From positions 67,216,891 to 67,280,890 of the forward strand of contig NC_134398.1 of the NCBI RefSeq assembly GCF_050003625.1: 64,000 nt of DNA, in the 5' to 3' direction. The translations under genes and the position numbers were made by a program. Source of the DNA: Haematobia irritans (Eukaryota; Arthropoda; Insecta; Diptera; Muscidae). Of this stretch, positions 1-12,511 are shown piece by piece. The stretch's first letter is position 1. Every line of letters begins with the position of its first letter. Below the pieces are notes generated by a model, which was given only the letters and a program-made list of their open reading frames with translations, was not told the DNA's origin and did no database searches.

Positions 1-850
<850 letters not shown>

Positions 851-1790
851 AATTCACTTAAAATTTTAATTAAAAAGTATTTCTTCTATTTGTACTGTGT
901 AAATATATGGAAATCGGACCATATCATCATATTGATATTATTCCATGTGGATCGGCGATTTTTCTTCTTAAGGACCTCAAGGCATTTGTGGCAATATAGT
1001 ATATTTTCATCTGATTTCGATATGTCACCTACTAAACAATACCCCCCAAAATTTATCTTATGGATACAATTTAGAGGCTGCAATTGTTGTTCAAGATACA
1101 CTGAAAAAAAAAACTTGAAGCTATTGCTTTGAGATTTCTTCAAAAATAAAAAAAAAATCATTAGAGAAAAGAAAAGATATTAATTCGAATAATTTGTCCA
1201 TTAAAAACTAATTTAGCAATGCATTCATACAGTGCGGCTGATATGTATTGCAACCAATTTCATGTTGATAGCATTTCTATACCACTCATCTGACAGCTGG
1301 CAGATTTATTCCAGCGACGGTTTTTTTTTGTATTGTGTGCAAACTTACAAAACCATTTCGATCCATCGCATACAGAAATAAATTTATTCGCGATGGGATT
1401 AAATTTGGGAATTTGATCACCTCAATGGGAAAACATATAACATAATCTTGAATGGGAAACATAAAATATGTTTGTCGCAACTATGTTATTTTATCGGAAA
1501 TTATTTGTCTGAATAATTTTTTGGGGCAAAAATGTTTCATGTTCCCTCAACAAGAATATAATTTTTCTTTTGCAAAATGTGTGAGGCTATAACATTGCTT
1601 ATCTACGTACACATGCCTACCAGTCCTCTTTATGGAAGGTTCCGCTCTAGCGTGATCTTGAGTGACTTCTTCAATGGTATTTTGTATAAAAATATGTAAC
1701 TGAATTAAAAATACTCATTTTTTTTTAAATAAAATAAAATAAATGTTGCGACCATGGTGTATCTTTTCCTGCGGGTACTTTAGACAAATA
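851..1790. other. Unassigned AT-rich DNA
   Basis: No gene is supported. A TA-CACTGAAAA motif at about 1096 looks like the end of one of the CAC...GTG repeats, but no partner end was found nearby. Confidence 0.4.
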
Positions 1791-1868
1791 ACAGTTAGGC
1801 TGATAAGTCCCCGGTCTGACACATAGATGGCGTCGCTAGTATTTAATGCATATTATTTTTATATAGCA

Positions 1869-2486
1869 CACTGAATAAAAAAGCATGCCCGGTTCTAAAG
1901 ATTTTGTCTTTACTTTAAAAATTTTAGTATTGATTCCGAGCCAAAGAAGCGGAGAATACATGTAAGGATACTTTTAAGACACAATTCTCTTTTAAATTTG
2001 GGTTTTGTGTACTTGCTTCTTGGAAACAAGTTTTAACTATTCGCTTTTTCAGCCTTTTTTCTTCATATGCTACCAATGACCTTTAAAAACGAGTTAACGA
2101 CAACTTTATTTTCCAAATTAAGACTCGACTTCCTGTAGAAATTATGCTATGTTTCAAGTAAAAAACGTCTTTAAAATAAAGTGTTGAAAAACATGTCCTC
2201 TATTTGAACTATTTTTTGCTTTGTAGTCAAGATGCAAAAAGACAACAAATTTAAAGACAATTTCATTAAATTTAAAGAATTTTTCTGAATTATTAAAGTC
2301 AAGTTGACCTTAGCCCAAACATTTTTCCTTCCGTGTTACGATACCCATTTTTAAGTGAAATCACTTAATTATAAGGACAATATGATTTCATTGAAAAGTT
2401 TATTGACTTTTGGCCAAGGAGAAAAACTTTATATTAGAGAAATGCGTCTTCTATACTAAGCAAAATTTACATTATTTTTTTCAGTG
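1869..2486 (-). mobile_element. Element A, non-autonomous CAC...GTG repeat inside mariner
   Basis: This 618-bp insert starts CACTGAAT and ends TTTCAGTG, with CA on both sides (1867-1868 and 2487-2488). Mariner copy 2 reads straight through the same place at about 6147, giving a near-empty-site comparison. The same sequence is present, inverted, at 11874-12511, and in pieces elsewhere. No coding capacity was seen. The insertion shows that family A was active after this mariner landed. Confidence 0.85.
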
Positions 2487-2589
2487 CACCAACCTTCAAA
2501 TGATTCGTGTCAAAATTTGACGTCTGTAAGTCAATTAGTTTGTGAGATAGAGCGACTTTTGTGAAACAACTTTTGTTATTGTGAAAAAA

Positions 2590-3506
2590 ATGAAAAAAAA
2601 GGAATTTCGTGTTTTGATAAAATACTGTTTTCTGAAGGGAAAAAATACTGTGGAAGCAAAAATTTGGCTTGATAATGAGTTTCCGGACTCTGCCCCAGGG
2701 AAATCAACAATAATTGATTGGTATGCAAAATGCAAGCGGGGTGAAATGAGCACGGAGGACGGTGAACGCACTGGACGCCCGAAAGAGGTGGTTACCGACG
2801 AAAACACCAACAAAATCCACAAAATAATTTTGAATGATCGTAAAATGAAGTTGATCGAGATATCAGAGGCCTTAAAGATATCAAAGGACAAAAACAATAA
2901 CGTGTTGATGATTCTGAGCGGTGTTTGCAGCTGTTAACTCGTAATACACCAGAGTTTTTCCTTCGATATGTGACAATGGATGAAATATGGCTCCTGAGTC
3001 CAATCGACAGTCGGCTAAGTGGACAGCGACCGAAGCGTGGAAAGACTGAAAAGTCCGCTGGCAAAGTAATGGTCTCTGTTTTTTGGGATGCGCATGGAAT
3101 AATTTTGATCGATTATCTTGAGAAGGGAAAAACCATCAACAGTGACTATTATATAGCGCTATTGGAGCGTTTGAAGGTCGAAATCGCGGCAAAACGGCCC
3201 CATATGAAGAAGAAAAAAATGTTGTTCCACCAAGACAACGCACCGTGCCACAAGTCATTGAGAACGATGGCAAAAATTCATGAATTGGGCTTCGAATTGC
3301 TTCCCCACCCACCGTATTCTCCAGATCTTGCCCCCAGCGACTTTTTCTTGTTCTCAGACCTCAAATTTGGCTGCAATGAAGAGGTGATCGCCGAAACTGA
3401 GGCCTATTTTGAGGCAAAACCGAAGGAGTAGTACCAAAATGGTATCAAAAAATTGGAAGGTCGTTATAATCGTTGTATCGCTCTTGAAAGGAACTATGTT
3501 GAATAA
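2590..3506 (+). pseudogene. Mariner transposase (Himar1 type), broken
   Basis: The product would be the DNA-binding and DDD-type catalytic enzyme that cuts out and reinserts the element at TA. Translation from ATG 2590 gives MKKKEFRVLIKYCF and an N-terminal helix-turn-helix region up to about 2890, ending at ALKISK. I chose ATG 2590 rather than GTG 2581 because copy 2 and the known protein start there. A deletion of about 80 bp after ISK removes the second helix-turn-helix and shifts frame. The catalytic half resumes at about 2925: TMDE (first Asp), HQDNAPCH (second Asp), SPDLAPSDFF (third Asp), with 34 residues between the last two. A 21-bp in-frame deletion follows SDLK. A TAG at about 3429 replaces the Tyr codon after KPKE, about 26 codons early. 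Trp-Leu-His residues after TMDE are also lost. Non-functional. Confidence 0.93.
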
Positions 3507-3512
3507 TAAAAA

Positions 3513-5080
3513 ATTATGATATTTTCGTTAGTTATTTTAAAATGTCAAATATATTGACTTCGACCATCGTTAGAATGCTCATATTAGTTTTTGTTTTCAT
3601 TTAAATCAACTTGATTGGGATGGTACATATGGTGGTTACAACCGATCTATAAACCACTATAGTTTTTTATCTTACCAAGTTTTTTGTTCCCCTTTCCATT
3701 ATAGAAAACAAACCACAAATTTTATTTTTGACACATCACTTAATCAGCAACATTTCCATGTTGATCGCAGATCTCTATCTCAATTTCTCATTCGAATGAC
3801 CCACATTCTGGGATATGAAAACCTGTCAATGTGGCGGTTTTGTTTTTTCCCTCTTGCATTTTCGGTGTTATCGCATAAATTTATCATCACCCATGCCAAC
3901 CGACAGACTGACACATTGAAATGCAACACCGACATCGATGACAAGATCTCTCAGAAATACCACTGAACCGTCCAGCTAATAAGGCAATTGCTAGTAGTAT
4001 TAACCAACCAGCAATAATGTTTACTAAGAAATGAAAAATTATACAAAAATATTCATTAAGAATGTGTGATTTCAGCACTACAAGAAGGGGGAAAATTTAA
4101 TGGAAATTCAAAAAACGAAAAAAAAAACGACACGGCATGAACGGTCAGCTTTAATGCATACGTTAGCAGCTTTCAACACCATAATATATAATTATAAAAA
4201 AAATGTGAACATAACTTGTGACTACACACATACGCACAATCATTTACCTATGTATGGATGTATGGGTGTGTTAAAATACATGTGGCATGTACATTTCATA
4301 TTTATATGCATTCGATATTTGTATGTGAGATGTACGAACGTGTATATTTGTCCGACTGTATGTCTATATTGTTCGTCCGTCCGTCCGCCTGCCTGCCTGC
4401 CTGCCTGTCTTTATGCACGTCGAAATATTCATTAACGATGACAAGTTGAAATGCTAATTATTGTCAAATTAATTTAGTTGAGTGTCAGCTTAAAAAGATA
4501 TTTACAGCGGCAGAACAACGACAAGACCAACATTCGAAACGTCAGCATCCACAACCATAACCACAGCACCACCACCTCAATTGCACAGTGGATTATGAGA
4601 GATTTGGTACGAATGATTGCCAAACGATTTAAAAAAAAGTTTTGCGATACTAGAAGGAAATAATTATATATTTGGCACCCCTTTATTTGACGGCCACTCA
4701 CGCTTTTATAGTTAATGTCAATTTATTATTAAAATATAGATTAACTTCAATTTGGCTACTTCAAAAAGTAAACAATAAACCTTACACAATGAAAATTTCA
4801 ATGGTCATTGGATATCAAATTTTTCGAACCGACGTCTTCCGAAGAGGATGATACTTACAGCAAGGTTTGTCCTCTACGATCGTAGTTTAGACACAAAATT
4901 CGAGCGAGATCGGTCAAAAGGAAAATCTGGGTTGGAGGGAGTCGAATTTGACATTTTGGCCAGTGAAGTGTTTCTTTCAATCCACGTAAGTTTTTCCCAT
5001 TGCTTTTTGGCAACTTTGTCCCCAGAGAGTAAGATCATTTTTTTAGGCTTCAGCCATTTCGTATTATTTATTAATTATTC
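3513..5080. other. Unassigned, apparently unique DNA
   Basis: No gene is supported. The segment has short simple repeats, notably CCGT/CCTG tetramers at about 4377-4411, and mixed AT-rich DNA. An open frame at 4848-5111 has no domain I recognise. The most gene-like text is an acidic Ser-Glu-Glu-Asp-Asp run at about 4826-4855 in another frame, too short to call. Confidence 0.4.
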
Positions 5081-5590
5081 CCACCACTATAAAATGGTGG
5101 AGGGAGTGTAATACATTTCACGCTACAACCTTCAATAAGTGTGCTATTGTCCTGAATCTTGGCACAGATTCGTTATTTGTTTGCAGGTCTATAGGTATTT
5201 TAAGACACCAAATGCATTCCGAACATGGTGTGTAACGACTCATGCCTTGGTATGGCCCCCATATAGACCGATCTCCCAATTTGGGTTCTGAGGATTCTAG
5301 AAACTGTAGTTTTAATTCGATTTTCCTGAAATTGGAAATCTAGTGATATTTTAGGAACTGAGAAAAGGTTTTTCGAATATAGTTTATATCGGTTCATATT
5401 TTGGTAATATATCAAAAATGTCGACAGTAATTGGCATCTTGTTCAAACTTAACTATAAATTTGGCGAAGAAATAAAATTTAAGCTTTATAGTGCTCCAAT
5501 TTAGAGCCATCCAGATTATTTAGCAATTGTATGTGGAGGGTACATAAGATTTGGCTTGGCCGAACTTTCGGCCTTATATTTTTGCTAATA
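5081..5590 (+). mobile_element. F-type INE-1/Helentron-like repeat, degraded
   Basis: It begins near a TGGTGGAGGG block and carries the 'cccccatatagaccgatctc' unit seen many times in the F copies at 48837 and 54611. It ends with a GGCCGAACTT...GGCC hairpin region just before 5580. It is shorter and more diverged than those copies. No coding capacity. Confidence 0.6.
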
Positions 5591-5629
5591 TTACAGAACC
5601 TAGATTTAAAGATGTAATTTCCTGAAAAT

Positions 5630-5802
5630 GCCTTTATGTTAAAGGAGCTTCATTATTGGCTTAGAATCAATAACAAAATCCTCAAATGAAGGTGTGGATA
5701 TTGGGATCTAAGTAAAATTATTTGAGTATGTGCCTATCAGATACTCTATGAGCTCATCAAATGAAGGTCAAAATATTTGGATCCAAGTAAACTTTTTGAG
5801 TG
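5630..5802 (-). repeat. Two fragments of element B ends
   Basis: Two successive pieces match the terminal part of family B. The second ends 'ggatccaagtaaact' followed by TTGAGTG at 5802 and then TA. The interior and other end are missing. Confidence 0.55.
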
Positions 5803-6067
5803 TAATATATCCCAGCAAAACTCCTATTACCATTTATGATTACAAGTATGCCTGCGCCAAATTGGTAACAACTTCCTCGTACATATATCAATAGTAATAC
5901 TTTTACACGGGCATGACATTCTTCGCAAGCATAACAACTCTCCAAAAATAATATCTTTACCATAAAGATACCCAAAAAGTGCATGTTGTTTTGTAATCCA
6001 ACACACTACACCACGTTCTACGACATGGATCTATTCAATGATGTTATTTTGTAATATAAATTATGTA

Positions 6068-7356
6068 ACAGGTTGGCTGATAAGTCCTCGGTCTGACACA
6101 TAGATGGCGTCGCTAGTATTAAATGCATATTATTTTTATATAGTACCAACCTTCAAATGATTCGTGTTAAAATTTGACGTCTGTAAGTCAATTAGTTTGT
6201 GAGATAGAGCGTCTTTTGTGCAGCAACTTTTGTTATTGTGAAAAAATGGAAAAAAGGAATTTCGTGTTTTGATAAAATACTGTTTTCTGAAGGGAAAAAA
6301 TACGGTGGAAGCAAAAACTTGGCTTGTTAATCAGTTTCCGGACTCTGCCCCAGGGAAATCAACAATAATTGATGCAAAATGGGCACGGTATGCAAACTGA
6401 GCACGGAGGACGGTGAACGCAGTGAACGCCCGAAAGAGGTGGTTACCGACGAAAACATCAAAAAAAATCCACAAAATGATTTTGAATGACCGTAAAATGA
6501 AGTTGATCGAGATAGCAGAGGCCTTAAAGATATCAAAGGAATGTGTTGGTCATATCATTCATCAATATTTGGATATGCGGAAGCTCTGTGCAAAATGGGT
6601 GCCGCGCGAGCTCACATTTGACCAAAACCAACAAGGTGTTGATGATTCTGAGCGTTGTTTGCAGCTGTTAACTCGTAATACACCCGAGTTTTTCCGTCGA
6701 TTTGTGACAATGGATGAAACATGACTCCATCACTACACTCCTGAATCCAATCGACAGTCGGCTGAGTGGACAGTGACCGGTGAACCGTCTCCGAAGCGTG
6801 GAAAGACTCAAAAGTCCGCTGGCAAAGTAATGGCCTCTGTTTTTTGGGATGTGCATGGAATAATTTTTATCGATTATTTTGAGAAGGGAAAAACCATCAA
6901 CAGTGACTATTATATGGTGTTATAGGAGCGTTTGAAGGTCGAAATCGCGGCAAAACGGCCCCATATGAAGAAGAAACAAGTGTTGTTCCACCAAGACAAC
7001 ACACAGTGCCACAAGTCATTGAGAAAGATGGCAAAAATTCATAAATTGGGTTTTGAATTGCTTCCCCCAACCACCGTATTCTCCAGAGCTGGCCCCCAGC
7101 GACTTTTTCTTGTTCTCAGACCTTAAAGGATGCTCACAGGGAAAAAATTTGGCTGCAATGAAGAGGTGATCGCCAAAACTGGGGCCTATTTTGAGGCAAA
7201 CCCGAAGGAGTATTACCAAAGTGGTATCAAAAAATTGGAAGGTCGTTATAATCGTTATATCGCTCTTGAAGAGAACTATGTTCAATAATAAAAACGAATT
7301 TTGACAAAAAAAATGTGTTTTTCTTTGTTAGACAGGGGACTTTTCAGCCAACCTGT
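6068..7356 (+). mobile_element. Himar1-like mariner, copy 2, full length
   Basis: 1289 bp, close to the usual length of about 1.29 kb. The left terminal repeat begins ACAGGTTGGCTGATAAG and the right one ends TTTTCAGCCAACCTGT. TA duplications flank it at 6066-6067 and 7357-7358. Both ends look intact, so it might still be mobilised in trans although its own transposase is broken. Confidence 0.96.
6246..7288 (+). pseudogene. Mariner transposase (Himar1 type), multiply mutated
   Basis: The start ATG at 6246 is conserved, but one A is missing in the following A-run, so the frame shifts within the first codons. The segment near 6370-6400 encoding the DWYAK region is rearranged. The helix-turn-helix region (MKLIEIAEALKIS, then VGHIIHQYLDMRK) is readable at about 6497-6590. 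TMDET is followed by TGA at 6723 where Trp is expected. A TAG lies near 6924. The second catalytic motif (HQDN) is kept at about 6988, but the third (SPDLAPSD) is shifted by an extra base in the proline run near 7065. The normal stop TAA is at 7286. It retains the 21-bp block after SDLK that copy 1 has lost, so the two copies decayed independently. Confidence 0.95.
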
Positions 7357-7865
7357 TACTATACAACTTTAGAAAACAAAGGTATATTTTATTGGAATTT
7401 TTTCTGAAATGTAATTTGGCATTATTTATCGCTACTATTAACGGTGCCCACTGTAGAGCCGAACCCGGACCTCAAGATATAAATTTGATTACCTGTATTA
7501 ATAGAAAGAATCAATTTTTGCCTACATAGGTAAGTTATTATTTTTAAATCCCAGGTAATACTGCGAGTAGTAACTTTTTTATTACCGGTATTACTGAAAG
7601 AATCACTAGTACTTACCCAGTTTTTGCTGGGATGTGCCTGTCAGGTACTCTATGTTTCTTGAAGAATTACAACGAATTTCTTTAGTCATGCTAGTTAGAA
7701 AAGGCCCAAATATCTAACACATGGGTGTCTAATTTATATCGCAAGACCACTTCTTACATCAAATGAAAACTTCACGTCAGCCGGGGGCCGGGAAATTTTC
7801 AAACGTCCCAACCCACAAAAAAAATTTCTGATGCAATTACGAAATTAATTGATCCAATTACTTTG

Positions 7866-9284
7866 ATACCCTCCACCTTAAGATGGGGGTATATTAACTT
7901 TGTCGTTCCGTTTGTAACACATCGAAATATTGCTCTAAGACGCATAAAGTATATATATATATATTCTGGGTGGTGGAGAAATTCCGAGTCGATCTAGACA
8001 CGTCCGTCTGTCTGTTTAAATCACGCTAACTTCCGAACGAAACAAGCTATCGACTTGAAACTTGGTACAAGTAGTTGTTATTGATGTAGGTAGGATTGTA
8101 TTGCAAATAGGCCATATCGGACCACATTTACGTATATCCCCCATATAAACCTGAGCCTATTAGAGAAGCAAATTTCATTCGATCCGGTTGAGATTTGGTA
8201 CGGGGTTTAAGTAAATGGCCTTTAATAACCATGCAAAAATTTATCCATATCGGTCCATAACTATATATGGCCCCATATAACACGATCCCCAGATTTGACG
8301 TCCGGAGCCTCTTGGAAGAGCAAAATTCATCCGAACCGAATGAAATTTGGTACGTGGTGTTAATATATGGTATCTAACAGCCATGCAAACATTGCTCCAT
8401 ATCGGTATATAATTATATATAGCCCCCATACAAACCGATCCCAGATTTGACCTCCGAACACGGTTGCCACTCGAACCCAAAATAATCTACCAAATTTTGT
8501 AGAAAATTCCACCAAAAAACTACCAAACAACAAAATCCTCTTTAGAAAATTTTGTCAAAACTTTATTTCTATAGAAAATTTTGGCAAAATTTTATTTATA
8601 TAGAAAATTTTGGCAAAATTTTATTTATATAGGAAATTTTGCCAAATTTTTTTCTATAGAAACCTTTGTCAAAATTTTATTTCTATAGAAAATTTTGCCA
8701 AAAGAAAATTTTACAAGATTTTACTTCTATAGAAAATTCTACAAAATTGTATTTCTGTAGAAATTTTATTTCTATAGAAAATTTTGGTAGATTTTTTTTT
8801 CCTCTGAAACCTCTTTGAGGAGCAAAATTCATCCGATTCGGTTGAAATTTGGTACATTGGGCTAGTATGAACCCTGCCAAACTTGGTCCATATCGGTCTA
8901 TAGTTAGATAAACAAAAAAAATCACACAAAAATTTGTCTATATCGGTTCATAAGTATATAGCCCCCATATAAAGCGACCCCCATATTTCAATTCAAAGGT
9001 TCATATCAGTTCGTAATTATTTGTAGATTTTTCCTATATATACCGATCAAGAAGTGAATATACGTATTTAATCGGCCTTTTTTTGTCTAATATATACCCC
9101 GTATGGACTAACATAAAATTTAAAAGACGATGTTAAGAAGGTTTGAGCTACTTCGGAAAGTGTTACCGAAACCCAAGTAATTCGATTGTGGATGACAGTC
9201 TTTAATAGAAGTTTCTACGCAATCCATGGTGAAGGGTACATAAGATTCGGCAGGGCCGAACTTACGGCCGTATATACTTGTTTT
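7866..9284 (+). mobile_element. E-type INE-1/Helentron-like element
   Basis: It begins GATACCCTCCACC, passes 'cgtccgtctgtctg', carries repeated units around 'cccccatataaaccgatccc', and ends GGCCGTATATACTTGTTTT. A perfect hairpin TTCGGC-AGG-GCCGAA lies at 9246-9260, about 25 bp from the end. This layout (GGGTATA-like start, GTCCGTCTGTC block, subterminal hairpin, CTTGTTTT end, no TIR) is that of Drosophila INE-1/DINE-1 elements, which are non-autonomous Helentrons. Non-coding. Confidence 0.65.
8470..8805. repeat. Minisatellite of about 28-31 bp units
   Basis: About nine diverged units share the core 'tctatagaaaattttg' followed by a CAAAATTTTATT-like run. The block interrupts the E element, together with 'cggttgccactcgaacccaa' just upstream, so it may be the inside of a small hAT-like insert whose far end I could not define. 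The same core forms an array at 56575-56845. Confidence 0.75.
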
Positions 9285-9790
9285 AATTGAAATGTCTTCA
9301 ATCAAGAAAATGATAGAATCAATCACAGTTGTAATTGGGCATGAAAAAATATTTGTTTAAAAAATTAATTTGATTTAAAAATTTCAATTTTTAATTCATT
9401 CAATTAAAAAGTTTATTGATATTGATATTGAGTGCAAAAATCATTAAATTGTTTAATTGATTCAATCAAAAATTTATTTGATGTCGATTGAAAAACTTAA
9501 TCAGTTTTTTAATAGATTCAATCAATTATTTAGTTAAACGTTTCAAGCAATTAATTGAGGTATTCAATCCACATGGATTAAGTTGTTAATTGGAATTAAT
9601 TGTTAAATTGTTTCATTAATTTTCTTAACTTAGTTTGATTAACAAATTAATGTATCAATCAATTTTTCAATTAAAGACGTAACTATTTTCAATCACTTTC
9701 TCATTTCTTGTTGTTACTTTGATTACAAAATTTATTGTATCAATTAATATTTTATTAATAATTTAAAAAATTCAATCCTAATTTTAACCG

Positions 9791-10673
9791 CCCTTTCTAA
9801 ATATCCAAAAATGTGATAGTTATTTTCTTCGCAAAACTTAAAAATAGAGGCTTCACAGGGTTTCCTCGACATCCTAATATCAAACCAATAAGTACCGAAT
9901 TCTAAACGTGCGACAATCACATATCTTTCAAGAAAATTGGATCAGTTTTAGCAGAATAACTACATTTTCAAGTAAATAAGAAAAAATAAGCATTTTTTAG
10001 GAAAGAGCAATAAATCGAAATAAATTAAGACTTCAATTTCAAGTGACATCACAAACTTCTACTTCCCATGTGATCATGGCGAACTAATGTATTTTTGTTC
10101 TGTGTGAACACATGAAAATTTGGCAACAAATACCACTGTATATCACCTTAATCCTTCTGAACCAATTGCAATGTCGGCGAGGAGAAATATATGCTCATAA
10201 TAATATTAAAATGTATACACATGACTTGTAATACGAAGTGAGAAGTGCAATTTAACAAATGCCAACTTTATTTCATGTTCAGCAGAAAAAAGACATCTAG
10301 AACAACAGGCCAAGGGTGGATGGCTGTCTGATGGAGAGCACGTTGTATGTCAAAGAACCCTACTGTGAACAACATTTTCTAAGAACTATGTGACACAAGA
10401 GTAGCCATATAAGTCTCTGACACTTGGTAGAACTAAAAGACACATGCTGATATAGAAAAATTTGAATTTAGATTTCCTATTAGGTATTTCAATTAAAATG
10501 AAAGGCTATCCCAATTTTTATAGCTTTGTAAGAGTCAATTTTTTGCTTTTGAAATAATTGATTTTCGATCAAATCTGGACAACTAAGGCAATTCCGAGCC
10601 GTATTCGACGCTTTTCGATAAAATTGTCAAATACCAGAAACCAAGGAGCAATCGAAACAGTAGCAGTTTACGT
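9791..10673. other. Unassigned DNA
   Basis: No repeat end, coding region or RNA gene is recognisable here. Confidence 0.4.
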
Positions 10674-11112
10674 CAGGGATGGAAAATAAAATTGTTAAGA
10701 ATGTACAAAAAAAGTATTTTGTTTTTTTGAGTACTTTTCGCTAAATTTCGGTTTTTATTCAACAACAACATACTACGGCCACAAGATCGTCAATTTCATT
10801 TCAAATGGGGCTAGCATTCTGAAAGAATTATTAAGGGCATCATTTTTTTATTGATTTAACACTTTAAAATTGAAAAAAAAAATATATGTTTCCATTTTTT
10901 TCTCTCACCGGGAAATAATTTAGCTATTAGACGAATTATGTTGTTTCCCTTTCAGTATCCCAACAAATAAGTTTGTTAAAGGCTTTCTCCTTTTTTCAAA
11001 ATTATTGTACCATGAAAACTGATAACGGTTCAAAACTAAACCATTCGCGAAGATACTATGATACTGAAAAAGTATTTATAAAAGTACTGTAGTACTGCAC
11101 TTTCCATTCCTG
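10674..11112 (-). mobile_element. Element I, non-autonomous hAT-like repeat
   Basis: The left end CAGGGATGGAAAAT and right end CTTTCCATTCCTG form an inverted repeat. The interior matches the copy at 56228-56962 in opposite orientation. The flanking 8-mers agree at only about four positions, so this copy is old or its flanks have changed. It lacks the minisatellite carried by the other copy. Confidence 0.65.
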
Positions 11113-11204
11113 GACTGCATTCGGCGAGCATATTCCGAAAATGGTAAAAACTGTCCTATCGGCTGGAAAGGATTCACAAAAAAAGTGATCCACATCGTGA
11201 GGTA

Positions 11205-11560
11205 CACTGAAAAAATATATACTTAATATGGAAGACTAAGGAACCTAAATTTTAAGACAAGATATCTGACCAATATGAAAGACCAATTTATTTAAAATAA
11301 TGCCATTTTAATTAAAAGAAAGTTTGTAATGTTTTCATTAATTTTAGAACAAACATCTTGGAAATTTACGTCCCTCAGTTAATATCATAGGTCTTTGAAG
11401 TAAGGCAAGTTTTCCCTAATCTTAAGAAAAACATTTTTAATTGAAATAAATCGTCATGGAATTAACCGTTACACAAAAATATTAAGATTTCAAATAAATA
11501 CGCTTCACGTATATGCTATGATCTATTTTGAGACATTGAATATTTCCTTTAAAGATTTTT
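11205..11560 (-). mobile_element. Element B, diverged, right end unclear
   Basis: It starts TA-CACTGAAAAAATAT at 11203 and follows the B order (rise of TTTAAAATAATG, then TTACGTCCCTC). It fades after about 11560. AT-rich ATAAATA repeats then run to 11870. Confidence 0.5.
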
Positions 11561-11873
11561 TTTGTTCTTGTTTATAATGTATAAATATAGTGTATAATTT
11601 CTTTCAGCAAAAAAAAAAAAATAAAAACGGACAAATAAAACATAAAATCTTTATTCGCATTGAAATACCTGACCTTAAAACCTCAAATATAACAACAGAT
11701 GTTTGGAAACAATTAACCAAGTCGAATCGAAAATAAAACATAAAAAATTATAAAAAATAAAAATTATAAATAAATGAAAATAATATATTATAAATAAATA
11801 AATATAATATATTATAAAAAAATAAATGTAATATAAAGCTGCTGAATTTTTAATACTAAAAAGTCTGTTAGAT

Positions 11874-12511
11874 CACTGAAAAAAATATTGTATTCATGTC
11901 TTTAAAATACGAATGCAAATTTTGCTTAGCATAGAAGACACATTTCTCTAATAGAAAGTTTTTTCCTTGTCCAAAAGTCGAATAACTTTTCAATGAAGTC
12001 GTATTGTCCTTATAATTGAGTGATTTCACTTAAAAATGGATATCATAACTTGAAAGAAAACATGTTTGGGCTAAGGTTAATTTGACTTTAAAAATTCAGA
12101 AAAATTCTTTAAATTTAATGAAATTGTAATTAAATTTGTTGCCTTTTTGCATCTTGACTACAAAGCAAAAATCGTTCTAATATAGGACATGTTTTTCAAC
12201 ACTTTATTCAAAAGACGTGTTTTACTTGAAACATAGCATAATATTTATTGGAAGTCGAGTCTTAATTTGGAAAATAAAGCTGTCGTTAACTCGTTTTTAA
12301 AGGACTTTGATAGCATATGAAGACAAAAAGCTGAAAAACGAAAAATTAAAATTTGCTTCCTAGAATCAAGTACGCAAAACCCAAATTTAAAAGAGAATTG
12401 TGTCTGAAAAGTGTCCTTACCTGTATTCTCCGCTTCTTTGGCTCGGAATCAATACCAAAATTTTTAAAGTAAAGCCAAAATCTTTGGAACCTGGCATGAT
12501 TTTTTTCAGTG
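11874..12511 (+). mobile_element. Element A, near-full copy
   Basis: 638 bp from CACTGAAAAAAATATTG to TTTTTTTCAGTG. It is the reverse complement of the insert at 1869-2486 with scattered substitutions. The flanking dinucleotides (AT and TT) do not match, unlike most copies of these families. Open frames inside it are short and do not match any family I know. Confidence 0.85.

Larger units (their letters stand above)
1791..3512 (+). mobile_element. Himar1-like mariner, copy 1, 3' truncated and interrupted
   Basis: The 5' terminal repeat starts at 1791 after a TA dinucleotide (1789-1790) and closely matches the Himar1 end, with two changes in the first ten bases. The leader 'cacatagatggcgtcgctag' is shared with copy 2 at 6068. 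A 618-bp element (A) sits in the leader at 1869-2486. The right end is lost: the sequence diverges soon after the transposase stop region and no 3' terminal repeat is present. Known: mariners target TA and move by a DD34D transposase. This copy cannot move by itself and also lacks one end for mobilisation in trans. Confidence 0.93.
5809..7633. mobile_element. Small TIR element (ATCCCAGC ends) hosting mariner copy 2
   Basis: The left end ATCCCAGCAAAACT at 5809 mirrors the right end AGTTTTTGCTGGGAT at 7633. Without the mariner the element would be about 535 bp and non-coding. The superfamily is unknown: I could not fix its target duplication with certainty. Confidence 0.5.
7813..9790. repeat. 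AATTAATT-type AT-rich repeat containing a Helentron
   Basis: Both flanks of the Helentron at 7866-9284 are dense in short words such as TTGATTCAATTAATT. The right flank to about 9790 is the longest such stretch in the window. The Helentron seems to have landed inside it. No ends could be defined, so this may be simple-sequence DNA rather than a transposon. Confidence 0.4.

Noticed and set aside
2535..2897. A 120-codon minus-strand open frame
   Set aside because: It is antisense to the mariner transposase start region.
4848..5111. Possible small host gene with a nearby acidic SEEDD text
   Set aside because: The 87-codon frame has no domain, and the acidic text is in another frame and under 15 codons long.
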